Part shown: one piece after another, positions 48,539 to 56,188 of the stretch
Numbering within the stretch: the stretch's first letter is position 1
How the letters are laid out: each line of letters begins with the position of its first letter
Source of the DNA: Rhodocyclaceae bacterium
Lineage (GTDB): Bacteria > Pseudomonadota > Gammaproteobacteria > Burkholderiales > Rhodocyclaceae
DNA: 56,282 bases
Assembly: GCA_023383815.1 (NCBI GenBank)
Contig: JAHDYG010000024.1
Span: 1 to 56,282 of the forward strand
Direction of reading: 5' to 3'
Made by a program: the position numbers and the translations under genes
The notes under the pieces: model-generated
Told to the model about the DNA's origin: nothing
Database searches by the model: none
Seen by the model: the letters and a program-made list of their open reading frames with translations, nothing else

Positions 48539-49425
48539 GCCGACCTCCCGCTGAGAACCGGATTGAGGGCATCGAAATCGGCTTGCGGCAGGAGACGCAG
48601 TGGGATGTGCTGGCGCCACCCTCGTCTAAGGTCAGCAGCGACACGCCCTGACCAGATGGATTGCCAAAGTGCCCGCTGGGCAACGTCACTGTCGCCCAGC
48701 GCGTCGGTGATGCGTTGGAGCGTGAATGTCAGCGAATGTCCATACCATCGATGAACTGCCGCGTACGCAGCTTCCAAGGCGCGACTATCGACAGGCGTGC
48801 CGAGCGCCCATGGCCAAGTGCGCTGGAGGGTTTGCGCGACAAGGGTTTCGTAGAGGTGCGGGGTCAGCAGCAGCCAGGCAACGCCGCGCCTTGTCCAGTA
48901 GGCCTGTTCAATCTGAAGGAGCTCCGTTGTACGCCTACTGAGAGGAGTCCGGTCCTTGCAGGAAACGGCGAGCAGCGACGGTTTGCCATCGGCGGCCCGC
49001 CGCATCAGTAGGAGATCGGTCGTCATGACCCAGGGGGCGCACTGGCCGCCTCCGCGGCATTGCGGGTGGGGGATGCCGAGGTCGGCCGCGATATCGAGGG
49101 TTCCCGGACGGCTCAGGGACGCAAACCGAGCGTCGTATGCGGCCAACTCATGCGGCGCTGAATCGAGGGAGAGAGGGAACTGCTCGCGTACGTCGTCATT
49201 GGGGCCAAGGACGCGTGTAGTGAAAAAGAACGCAATCAACTCCCCGTCGCTTAAGAGCTCGCGGTGGCGGCCGCGCCAGACAAGCAAGTGCGACCGACCA
49301 CGACTTGCTGGATCGCTCCGGCTGACACGATGCCATGGGATGTACTGTTCAAAAGTGCCGGTCCCGCGCCCAAGTGCGCGATAACGTTCGAGAATGTGGG
49401 GCGTAAAGCGTCTGGTGGTACGCAT
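48529..49425 (-). CDS. tnsA: TnsA-type endonuclease
   Basis: A 298-residue protein of the TnsA heteromeric transposase family. The N-terminal nuclease domain has VREQFPLSLD, TTDLLLMR and LLAVSCKDRTPLS, matching the restriction-endonuclease-like E/D/xxK core; the C-terminal winged helix covers ELLQIEQAYWTRRGVAWLLLT onward. It cuts the non-transferred strand so that transposition is cut-and-paste. ATG at 49425 has GGGAGA upstream. First gene of tnsABC. Confidence 0.9.
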   Translation of the reverse strand: MRTTRRFTPHILERYRALGRGTGTFEQYIPWHRVSRSDPASRGRSHLLVWRGRHRELLSDGELIAFFFTTRVLGPNDDVREQFPLSLDSAPHELAAYDARFASLSRPGTLDIAADLGIPHPQCRGGGQCAPWVMTTDLLLMRRAADGKPSLLAVSCKDRTPLSRRTTELLQIEQAYWTRRGVAWLLLTPHLYETLVAQTLQRTWPWALGTPVDSRALEAAYAAVHRWYGHSLTFTLQRITDALGDSDVAQRALWQSIWSGRVAADLRRGWRQHIPLRLLPQADFDALNPVLSGRSAWI

Positions 49426-49426
49426 T

Positions 49427-49512
49427 TCTGTCAATCTCCCGATTCGCCGGCCCGTGCGAACTCCTCGCTCGGAGCCTTGCGATGAATGAGGCGGAAATGG
49501 GGGATTGACAGA
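49427..49512. repeat. Inverted 14-bp repeats upstream of tnsA
   Basis: GGGGGATTGACAGA (49499-49512, plus strand) and GGGAGATTGACAGA (49440-49427, minus strand) differ at one base. They lie 58 bases apart between the tnsA start and the presumed end of the Tn7-like element. They may be operators or TnsB-binding sites. Confidence 0.55.
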
Positions 49513-49576
49513 CGCTGGCTGCGTCCGTAACCTGACATTGTCTAGATGTTCAGGGGATCCCCATCCCCAGATAACG

Positions 49577-49612
49577 AAAGCGCTCGGTTTGCAGACCGGG
49601 CGCTTTTGCTTT
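49577..49612 (+). terminator. Rho-independent terminator
   Basis: AAAGCGCTCGGT (49577-49588) pairs with ACCGGGCGCTTT (49595-49606) around a 6-base loop, and the 3' side runs into TTTTGCTTTG. No gene on the plus strand directly upstream is evident, so it may mark the end of a gene lost when the Tn7-like element inserted. Confidence 0.7.
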
Positions 49613-49670
49613 GTGCGCGTCATTATTCCGTCAGCTGGCGTGTTCCTCCTTGAAGGGATAGTGGGGCTGT

Positions 49671-50048
49671 CTACCGCACCGCTTCGCGGACTGCGGTACG
49701 CAGCCCCCTGGTGAACCTGGTTGGCAAGATGTAGGCGTATCGGCGCAAATCCCGAATGAGTTCGCGAACCTCAAGCGGTAGTTGCTCATCGGCCTCGGTG
49801 GAGCCACGTTGCTGTGCGGCTAGTCCGAGCAGGTGACGAGACAAGTCCTCGCCGACCCCGAGCGCTCGCAGGATCCTCTCGCATGTCTCCCTAGGGGGTG
49901 GTACCCCGGATTCGATCTGTGCCAGATAGCTCGGCGAGATCTCCGCTAGGGTGGCCACCCGTCTCACGGGCATACCGAGATTCCGTCGCTCCAGCCGAAC
50001 CGCTGCGCCAAATGTTTGGGGTGCGCCCTGTTGTGGCCGATCGGTCAT
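49671..50048 (-). CDS. XRE-family regulator
   Basis: A 125-residue protein with an XRE helix-turn-helix (FGAAVRLERRNLGMPVRRVA, then LAEISPSYLAQIESGVPPP) and a helical, Arg-rich C-terminus. ATG at 50048 is the start that matches the fold; the frame continues 95 codons upstream without any sensible sequence. Divergent from the next gene. Confidence 0.82.
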   Translation of the reverse strand: MTDRPQQGAPQTFGAAVRLERRNLGMPVRRVATLAEISPSYLAQIESGVPPPRETCERILRALGVGEDLSRHLLGLAAQQRGSTEADEQLPLEVRELIRDLRRYAYILPTRFTRGLRTAVREAVR

Positions 50049-50153
50049 GTTCTTTCGCGACCATGGTTGTCGTCTCAGCACAGGATAGGCGGACAGCGTT
50101 TGTTCGCCTACGCAAAAGTCGCCTCCCGGCGGTGTCGGGTTTTGCGTTGACGG

Positions 50154-51317
50154 GTGAGCATCTGTGAGCAAGCATTGGCTTCGCTCATGAGAAGCACAAA
50201 AACTATCTCGATTCGGCGGCGAGCAGCCGTTAACGCGTTTAAGTCGCGATTGCTCGGCGCGCTCAACATTCCGGGGCAGCCGCAAACTCAAACTGCACTG
50301 GACGCAATGGCGTGCCTGAACCGCGAAGGGCAAGGCTCAATCACGGAGCGGACGTGGCAATCGTGGCTGTCGAAAAGCCAGGTCGCGCCACAGCCGGGAA
50401 AGCTGGAGATCCTTGATCGACTTGCGAGTCATCTAGGCCGAGAAGGTCCAGCGTACTCGGAATCCTACTATCGCGATGCCGCCTGCGGCGGCCTTGCGGA
50501 GAGGCTCTTTGCGCCGACCAAGGTACGGACGGTTGGCAATCTGCTATTTGAGCGGGCGGCGGCTTACGAGCCACAATCCGCTCTCCACCTACACCTGGAT
50601 GCGATCGACGTGGCAGCCATGACGACCGGCTTCGGCGATGTCGTTGGGTCAGTCGTGCGCCGTATCGCTGCGGCGCGGTTGCTCGAGATCCTCCATTCAC
50701 GATGGAATCCACGCAGTGGTCGCCTGTACAGGGAATGGTCGAAGGGGGCGTCGCTAAGGTGGCTAGGGGGCGAGCCCTTGTCACTCGAAGTCGACCAAAG
50801 ACCGAATGCCTTCGAGGTGTTACTGGATCGAATGTTGAGATTCGGGTTCGGGCCGAATTCGCAGACTGTTGGAATCGCCGAGGATCTACCGGCGGAACAG
50901 ATCTACAAATTGCTGTTTGCCTTGGCGGCGGATGCTCAATTCCTTACGGTACGCGGCTTGGAGGTCTGGGCCATGGATGCAGTCAGCGCGGCCCTGGCTC
51001 TGTTCGCCTATGCCTGGACCACCAAGTACGAAACGTTCTCTATCCGCCCGACACCCGAGAGGTGCATCTATTCGGCCCTTGAGGCCGTCTTTCTGCGCGA
51101 GGAACCGATCGCCTCCTTGGAGTGGGACATTGGTATCGGTATGGAGCAGATTCCGGCTAAGTGGAACGCGCACTGTTGGAGAACCTTCGAGCTTGGGCGG
51201 GAGGCCTATGGAACGATGTCGGCGCGTCTGGGGTTCTCCGGCGGGGAACTACGTGAGATCGTAGCCGAGACAATGAGCGCCGAGCCGCATCAGTATCACG
51301 CTGGCAGATTAGACTGA
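50154..51317 (+). CDS. Hypothetical protein, 387 residues
   Basis: A mostly helical protein starting at GTG (ATG at 50187 is an alternative). The first 100 residues include TALDAMACLNREGQGSITERTWQSWL, which resembles a helix-turn-helix, and the rest has no motif I know. It is divergent from an XRE gene 105 bases away. Codon use matches the neighbours, so it is probably a real gene. Function unknown. Confidence 0.65.
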   Translation: MSICEQALASLMRSTKTISIRRRAAVNAFKSRLLGALNIPGQPQTQTALDAMACLNREGQGSITERTWQSWLSKSQVAPQPGKLEILDRLASHLGREGPAYSESYYRDAACGGLAERLFAPTKVRTVGNLLFERAAAYEPQSALHLHLDAIDVAAMTTGFGDVVGSVVRRIAAARLLEILHSRWNPRSGRLYREWSKGASLRWLGGEPLSLEVDQRPNAFEVLLDRMLRFGFGPNSQTVGIAEDLPAEQIYKLLFALAADAQFLTVRGLEVWAMDAVSAALALFAYAWTTKYETFSIRPTPERCIYSALEAVFLREEPIASLEWDIGIGMEQIPAKWNAHCWRTFELGREAYGTMSARLGFSGGELREIVAETMSAEPHQYHAGRLD

Positions 51318-51382
51318 CTGAGTTCCCCTGCTCGAGGTGACTTAGGGGGCGTGAGACGGCTATCGATCGCAACAGTATTCTA

Positions 51383-51799
51383 GTCATCCGGCTGATCAGA
51401 TTTGTTGCTGGCCTCGTCCTTGGATTCATGTGGGTCGCAAAGGAGCCGGGGTAGGAGACGTCGGACCTGATCCTCACACCGACTGGGTACGCCGCATTGA
51501 AGTGGCAGGAAGTGTCAGTGCGGCTATTGCCCGACACGGCGCTCTGTGTGGTGACGGCTGAATACTCTCGCGGCGGGTGGGCAGAGCGCGATGTGACCGT
51601 GCGCGTGCCGGTCGGTAGCGAGGTGAAATTGATCCAGTTGCGCCCCGAGGACGTGGTGAGTCACGCGGAGCGCGGGCGCAAGTTGCCTCGGCGGTTCAGG
51701 GAATTGGACGGTGCGAGCTTGCTCCTTCCATGCGTCGGATCGCGTTGCATGGACGGCCAGCCTGCGGTGGGATGGTCTGGGGCGGCGAAGTCGACGTGA
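51383..51799 (+). pseudogene. Broken paralogue of the 105-residue membrane protein
   Basis: In one frame the sequence reads IRFVAGLVLGFMWVAKEPG, then a TAG stop at 51452-51454, then ETSDLILTPTGYAALKW and VVTAEYSRGGWAERDVTVRV. This lines up with the intact gene at 51898 along its length. A start codon is not obvious and the amber codon falls just after the membrane helix. Either a pseudogene or a sequencing error; the part from TTG 51497 could still be translated. Confidence 0.6.
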
Positions 51800-51897
51800 G
51801 CATCCGCGCAGCCAGGCTTTGACGGTCACAAGGTGCACGAGGTACGAGCCGCCTGGAGAAGGCTAATGAGAACGATGGTGTTGGATCGGAAGGGACT

Positions 51898-52215
51898 GTG
51901 GGCAGAGTGGGCCTGATTGTCGGTCCACTGGCCCTCGCGGCGGCGATGATGGTCGCGCTAGGCCTGTTCGTCCTGAAGGAGCGCTTCGTTGATTCCGAAC
52001 TCGTGCTCACGGCGGCCGGTTGTGCGGCCATTGAACGGCTCGGCGGGAGCGTCGAACCCATTGCCGGCTCGGGGCTGTGCAAGGTGACGGCCGACTACGG
52101 CGGCGCTGGCTGGTTCACACAGCACGCCTCCCTGCGAGTGCTGATCGGCGGCAAGGCGAAAGCGATCGAACTGCGGAGCAGTGACATCGTCAGCCGATCG
52201 ACCCGCGAGCGTTGA
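51898..52215 (+). CDS. Small membrane-anchored protein, unknown function
   Basis: A 105-residue protein with an N-terminal membrane helix (VGLIVGPLALAAAMMVALGL) and a periplasmic or cytoplasmic domain (VDSELVLTAAGCAAIERLGG ... CKVTADYGGAGWFTQHASLR). It starts at GTG or TTG-type codon at 51898. It is a tandem paralogue of the broken copy upstream. No known family recognised. Confidence 0.65.
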   Translation: MGRVGLIVGPLALAAAMMVALGLFVLKERFVDSELVLTAAGCAAIERLGGSVEPIAGSGLCKVTADYGGAGWFTQHASLRVLIGGKAKAIELRSSDIVSRSTRER

Positions 52216-52332
52216 CCGAAAGATTGATGGTGCTGTCGCGGCGCGTGGGGTGCCGTTCAATGCGATAGCGCGTCTGCAGCACGAGCGGTCCGGGCCGAGC
52301 GTGAGTCAAACCCGGCCCGGACGACACCTCTG

Positions 52333-52668
52333 CTAGGTTGTGGCGTCTTCCACCGCGGCCTCAGGCGCGTTCTTCTTGACCGACTCGATCCCGTTTTCCC
52401 GTGCTGCCACGCTCTCGTAAAGTTGGCTCGTGCCAATCACCTGGCCGTTCGTGGCCCGGAGGTTGAACATGGGTTTCCCAGATTGCGATTCCTTGCGCTC
52501 GTACTTCGTGTCGTCCGGGGCGTTGTTTTTCACCGATTCCACGCCGTTAAGGCAGGACGCCTTGGCCTTGTAGCCCTCGCTCGCGAGGATGACCTGCCCG
52601 TTCGCTGCCTTGAGTCGGAAGCGGAACTCACCAGCCTGATCCTTGTACACCTCGAACTTTCCAGCCAT
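52333..52668 (-). CDS. YegP/DUF1508-family protein
   Basis: A 111-residue protein made of two repeats of the YegP fold: KFEVYKDQAGEFRFRLKAAN ... NGVESVKNNAP and PMFNLRATNGQVIGTSQLYE ... NGIESVKKNAP. ATG at 52668 has AGGAGC upstream and gives the usual length. The family is widespread and of unknown function. Confidence 0.93.
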   Translation of the reverse strand: MAGKFEVYKDQAGEFRFRLKAANGQVILASEGYKAKASCLNGVESVKNNAPDDTKYERKESQSGKPMFNLRATNGQVIGTSQLYESVAARENGIESVKKNAPEAAVEDATT

Positions 52669-52886
52669 GGACGTGCTCCTTGCAGAGAAAAGTAGGGTAT
52701 CTACAACGGGTAGCCTACCAGCACGACGTGCCAATTGTCATGCCTTGCGCAGTCGGCCAGGCCCCTCACGTGGCATCTGGATTCCACGCCGGCACCCTCT
52801 ATCATGGGTCCGATGGACGTCGGGTCGTGCAACTGCTCGGACATTGATGCGAGGGCTCTCAACCCAACCTTTCAGCGTGCGAACCC

Positions 52887-53624
52887 ATGTGCAATGACGA
52901 TGCTTTCCCGCAAACCACCGCCGAGCGCGAAAACTCGCCCGGCGGCCCGCCGGGTGTCTCCGCCGAAGACGTCGCGGAGCGCTTTGCGAAGTGGCTGCAA
53001 GCCGAACTCCTGAGCGAGGCGATTCGAGACAAGCATGTCCTGCAGCAAGTGCGGGAGCTGCTTCACCCTGACCACCTGGTGCGTCGGCGGGAAGTCGTCG
53101 CCGTGCTCCTCGAGCACCTGCGCTCGATCGAAGCGCCTGCTTCGATGCCCCCGGTTGTCCGCCGGGATCCGCTTGCGGACGCGAGGCTGCGGGGCTTCGC
53201 CATGAAGCAAGCGATGTTTGCGTCGGGCGAACTGCTCAGCTCAAGCGAGGTGGCGCGGAATCTGGGCGTCAGTCCGGATCGTGTCCTGAAGATGCGCGAG
53301 GAGAAGCGCCTGCTCGGGCTTCCGCACCCGACCCACGCCGACTATTTGGGTTTTCCGGGCTGGCAGTTCGACGAGCCCGTGTTGAAGGCGCTTCCGGGAG
53401 TTCTGGGTGCGCTCGGGGAGTGCGCTGCCTGGGAGGCGTGGCTCTTCGTCACGTCTGGTGACGGCTCACTGCGCGGCTTCACTCCGCTGGAGGTGCTGCG
53501 GGAGCAGCCGGACGACGAGCAGGACAGAGATCGACTGCACAGGCTATTGGACGAGGCGCCTGCGGACATCCTGGTCGAACGCGCCGCGCGTCGATTCACC
53601 GAAAGAACTGAACAGGGAGACTGA
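52887..53624 (+). CDS. Hypothetical protein with HTH and antitoxin-like C-terminus
   Basis: A 245-residue protein. A helix-turn-helix is likely at LLSSSEVARNLGVSPDRVLKMREE (about residues 115-138), and the C-terminal part (EAWLFVTSGDGSLRGFTPLE) resembles the region of antitoxin-type proteins that precedes a Leu-rich helix. It starts at ATG after a weak site. The small membrane-protein gene follows after 4 bases. Confidence 0.65.
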   Translation: MCNDDAFPQTTAERENSPGGPPGVSAEDVAERFAKWLQAELLSEAIRDKHVLQQVRELLHPDHLVRRREVVAVLLEHLRSIEAPASMPPVVRRDPLADARLRGFAMKQAMFASGELLSSSEVARNLGVSPDRVLKMREEKRLLGLPHPTHADYLGFPGWQFDEPVLKALPGVLGALGECAAWEAWLFVTSGDGSLRGFTPLEVLREQPDDEQDRDRLHRLLDEAPADILVERAARRFTERTEQGD

Positions 53625-53628
53625 TTCT

Positions 53629-53895
53629 ATGATGAAGGGTATTCACCCGGTGACCGTTTGCGTGGCGCTGCTGACCCTCGGCACCGTCGCCCTGGCGGTG
53701 TCCGGCGTCGGTCCGTGGGAGGCTGCCTGGACGGTGCTGGCCTGGACCGTCGGGGTGGTGGTGGCGCTCGTCGCGATCATCATGATCTTCGCGGGGTCGT
53801 ACAGGGGAGAGTTCTGGCAAGCGTTCATCGGCGCCATGCGGGACGACTTCGGAATCGTGGTCGAGTTGTGGCGCGCGATGACCAAGTCGAAGTGA
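53629..53895 (+). CDS. Small two-helix membrane protein
   Basis: An 88-residue protein with two hydrophobic segments (HPVTVCVALLTLGTVALAV and AWTVGVVVALVAIIMIFAG) and a short charged tail. ACAGGGAG precedes the ATG at 53629. It probably shares a transcript with the preceding gene. Function unknown. Confidence 0.65.
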   Translation: MMKGIHPVTVCVALLTLGTVALAVSGVGPWEAAWTVLAWTVGVVVALVAIIMIFAGSYRGEFWQAFIGAMRDDFGIVVELWRAMTKSK

Positions 53896-53915
53896 GGTGC
53901 TGCTGATCGGGTGGT

Positions 53916-54119
53916 TCAGGCACTCATTCCGCGCGCAATCGCATGCAGGATGCGGGTGACCTCAAGGCGTCCGGCCTCGGTGTCGAGCAGCGAGGCCGGC
54001 GTTTGGCCGTCGAGGGCGGTGTTCTCCGTGCGCAGCCACGCCTGGGCACGTTCGGCCCCACCGAAGACTTCTTCCGCGAGTTGGATCACAACGGCTTGGT
54101 CTGCAGTTGGCTGGGTCAT
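53916..54119 (-). CDS. MbcA/ParS-like (DUF2384) antitoxin-type protein
   Basis: A 67-residue protein whose AEEVFGGAERAQAWLRTENT, then LDGQTPASLLDTEAGRLEV is the signature of the MbcA/ParS/Xre antitoxin C-terminal domain. ATG at 54119 is used. The usual N-terminal HTH is missing, so it may be a short member or a fragment. No RES-domain toxin gene is adjacent. Confidence 0.75.
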   Translation of the reverse strand: MTQPTADQAVVIQLAEEVFGGAERAQAWLRTENTALDGQTPASLLDTEAGRLEVTRILHAIARGMSA

Positions 54120-54223
54120 CGGTCCAGTGCTTTCGCGGCGGTTGCGGATCCGCCTGCCCCGCACACATGGTTCGCTGCGTCTGCCTGCGGATCAGGTGGG
54201 TTGTCCGACTCGTGCCATGGGGG

Positions 54224-54415
54224 CTACCGGTTGGACTTCGTGCTAACCGGTGCGGTGGCTATCGCTTCGGGCGGATCTTCATCAGCCTGTTTCTGCGAAA
54301 TGATGCTCTGGGTTCTTGCCTGCAGCGTGGCCGCCTCGTCTGCACTGAAACCCAAGTCCAGATAGATGTTGCCGCCAACCGGGGTGACGTGACGGCTCTC
54401 GGTGTCAATGTTCAC
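54224..54415 (-). CDS. Short HigA-like antitoxin fragment
   Basis: A 63-residue protein. The start MNIDTESRHVTPVGGNIYLD, followed by LGFSADEAATLQ, matches the N-terminus of XRE-type antitoxins of the HigA class. The helix-turn-helix that should follow is replaced by a Pro/Ala-rich tail, so the gene is a truncated or rearranged member. No toxin is adjacent. Confidence 0.55.
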   Translation of the reverse strand: MNIDTESRHVTPVGGNIYLDLGFSADEAATLQARTQSIISQKQADEDPPEAIATAPVSTKSNR

Positions 54416-54630
54416 TCGTTGATCCTCCCCGTCAAATAGGCGCGATAGCGGCTGGGTAGAACAGTGACGCAGCCGGTTTGACTAGCCGTTCCATCATACA
54501 ACGACGGGAGTTGAACCGTACAACGGACGGTCATCCGTTTCCGGGACCGGGCGGGGGGCAGTCAATCGGGCTCCGCTCCCGCTGACAGGGTCCTCGGCCG
54601 ACTTGGACGACAGGTGCTAGGATTTTCCAT

Positions 54631-54819
54631 ATGGAACACGAACTGCGCTACGTGGTGGTCCCCGAAGATGGCGTGTTCGTCGCTCGCTGCCTTGATGTGG
54701 AGATTGCAAGCGACGGGCCGACCGAGCACGACGCTGTCGCAAATCTGCGAGAAGCGCTGGCGCTTTACTTCGAGGGCAGTGAAGAAGCGTCGCCAGGAGG
54801 CGGGGCGCGTCCAAGTTAG
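54631..54819 (+). CDS. HicB-like antitoxin-type protein
   Basis: A 62-residue protein (MEHELRYVVVPEDGVFVARC, then LDVEIASDGPTEHDAVANLREALALYFE) with the HicB partial RNase H-like fold. ATG at 54631. No hicA-like toxin gene is found on either side, so it is an orphan. Confidence 0.8.
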   Translation: MEHELRYVVVPEDGVFVARCLDVEIASDGPTEHDAVANLREALALYFEGSEEASPGGGARPS

Positions 54820-54916
54820 ATCGGGGGCGCGGAGCAGTTTCAGCGGCCGATTGAATCCGCAAAGCCGATCGCCGTTGTTTCTAGACAGTCGCTGCCGGAC
54901 AACCCTTGGAGAAGCC

Positions 54917-55171
54917 ATGGATCTTGTGATTCGTCGCCTGGGCAAGGGCGTGGGGGTCATCTTGCCGCCAGCCCTGATGGCATCGTTGAACCTGAAGGTC
55001 GGCCAGCAACTCACGGCCGAAGAGGCGGACGGCGTACTCCTGCTAACGCCCCAAACCAAGAAGTACTCACTCGGTGAGTTGCTGGCGCAGTGCGATGAGC
55101 AAGCTCCGCCGCCTACGGACATCAACGCCTGGGATGGCGCACCGATCATTGGTGCGGAGGCCGTCCGCTGA
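54917..55171 (+). CDS. MazE/AbrB-type antitoxin
   Basis: An 84-residue protein with a swapped-hairpin AbrB DNA-binding domain (LVIRRLGKGVGVILPPALMA) and a C-terminal tail (YSLGELLAQCDEQAPPPTDI) that in this family neutralises a MazF/PemK toxin. The toxin gene expected downstream is absent; the next gene is creA on the other strand. Confidence 0.85.
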   Translation: MDLVIRRLGKGVGVILPPALMASLNLKVGQQLTAEEADGVLLLTPQTKKYSLGELLAQCDEQAPPPTDINAWDGAPIIGAEAVR

Positions 55172-55270
55172 CAGGCAATCCAGGGGGCGCAACGTGATCC
55201 CCGACCGCGCTATCCGCGAGCGCGGATGTCTGTCACCACCGGCGGTTCGCCGCCTCGACTAACCCGGCGC

Positions 55271-55747
55271 CTATTTCTTGACCGGAATGCGCGTTGCCTG
55301 GTCGACCGCCACGGCCGTCAGGCTGTTCATCGGGCTGCCCTCGATGAGCTTGTCCGAGTAGGTCAGGTAGATGAGCACGTTGCGCTTGGTGTCGACCATG
55401 CGCACCACATTCAGTCGCTTGAACAGGATCGACATGCGCTCGGAGAAGATGTTCTCCTGGGGCGGTACGGGTCGCTCGAAGCGGATGGGGCCCACCTGAC
55501 GACAGGCGATGGAAGCCTCGGACACGTCCTCGGCCAGTCCGACGGCGCCGGAAATGCCGCCCGTCTTGGCGCGCGAGACGAAGCAGGTTACGCCGGCCAC
55601 CCCGGGGTCATCGAAGGCCTCCACCACCACTTGGTGGTTGGCGCCCAGAAGCTTCCAGACGGTCGTCACCGCACCAATCGTCTCGGCGCGCCCCTGCAGC
55701 GGCCACAGCAGCATCGCGGCCAGCAGACTCGGCAATACGCGGTTCAT
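55271..55747 (-). CDS. creA: CreA-family periplasmic protein
   Basis: A 158-residue protein with a signal peptide (MNRVLPSLLAAMLLWPLQGRA) and the CreA fold (TTVWKLLGANHQVVVEAFDD; CFVSRAKTGGISGAVGLAED). ATG at 55747 follows AAGGAGGG. The family is broadly conserved in Proteobacteria; role unknown. It may be a core gene and mark the edge of the mobile region. Confidence 0.93.
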   Translation of the reverse strand: MNRVLPSLLAAMLLWPLQGRAETIGAVTTVWKLLGANHQVVVEAFDDPGVAGVTCFVSRAKTGGISGAVGLAEDVSEASIACRQVGPIRFERPVPPQENIFSERMSILFKRLNVVRMVDTKRNVLIYLTYSDKLIEGSPMNSLTAVAVDQATRIPVKK

Positions 55748-55910
55748 GCGATTCCCTCCTTGCATTACGGCAGCCCTTTGCGCCCGGCGGCCACAGGCCA
55801 AGGTGCCTTCATATGCCGCCGAACCATTGTAGGGACGTCCAGGACGACCGTCCTAGCATTTGCGCGGCAATCAAGAACTACTCTGGCCGCGCGCCCCAGA
55901 GCCCCCGGAG

Positions 55911-56168
55911 ATGGCGGACTACCAGCCGCTGCCATGGGACACCTACAGGCTCGTCTTCGCGGTGCGCGAACCGTTTCCGAGCATCGCCCCGCAGGCGGGG
56001 ATCGTCTTCGGGACCATCGAGAGCGGCCGCGAACTCAGGTTACGCATCCCTGATGCCCGAGAAGGGGTGATCTGCAATGACGGCATCGAAGCCGATTTCC
56101 TGCACTTCACCGCCGGCATCGAGGCCCGAATCGGGCTTGCGGCACACCGCGGGGCGCTGATTGTGTAA
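55911..56168 (+). CDS. Hypothetical protein, 85 residues
   Basis: A small protein (MADYQPLPWDTYRLVFAVRE ... GIEARIGLAAHRGALIV) with no recognised domain. CGGAG lies directly before the ATG, closer than ideal. Composition looks like real coding sequence, but the end of the window prevents use of context. Confidence 0.5.
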   Translation: MADYQPLPWDTYRLVFAVREPFPSIAPQAGIVFGTIESGRELRLRIPDAREGVICNDGIEADFLHFTAGIEARIGLAAHRGALIV

Positions 56169-56188
56169 TGCTGACGTGCGGCGGCGCA

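Noticed and set aside
41278..49425. A CRISPR-associated transposon
   Set aside because: The two TniQ proteins prompted a look for cas6/7/8, cas12k and repeat arrays; none is visible in the window.
49531..49610. A tRNA gene end or phage-type attachment site
   Set aside because: The palindromes and hairpin do not fold into a tRNA T-arm with an acceptor stem, and no matching direct repeat was seen elsewhere.
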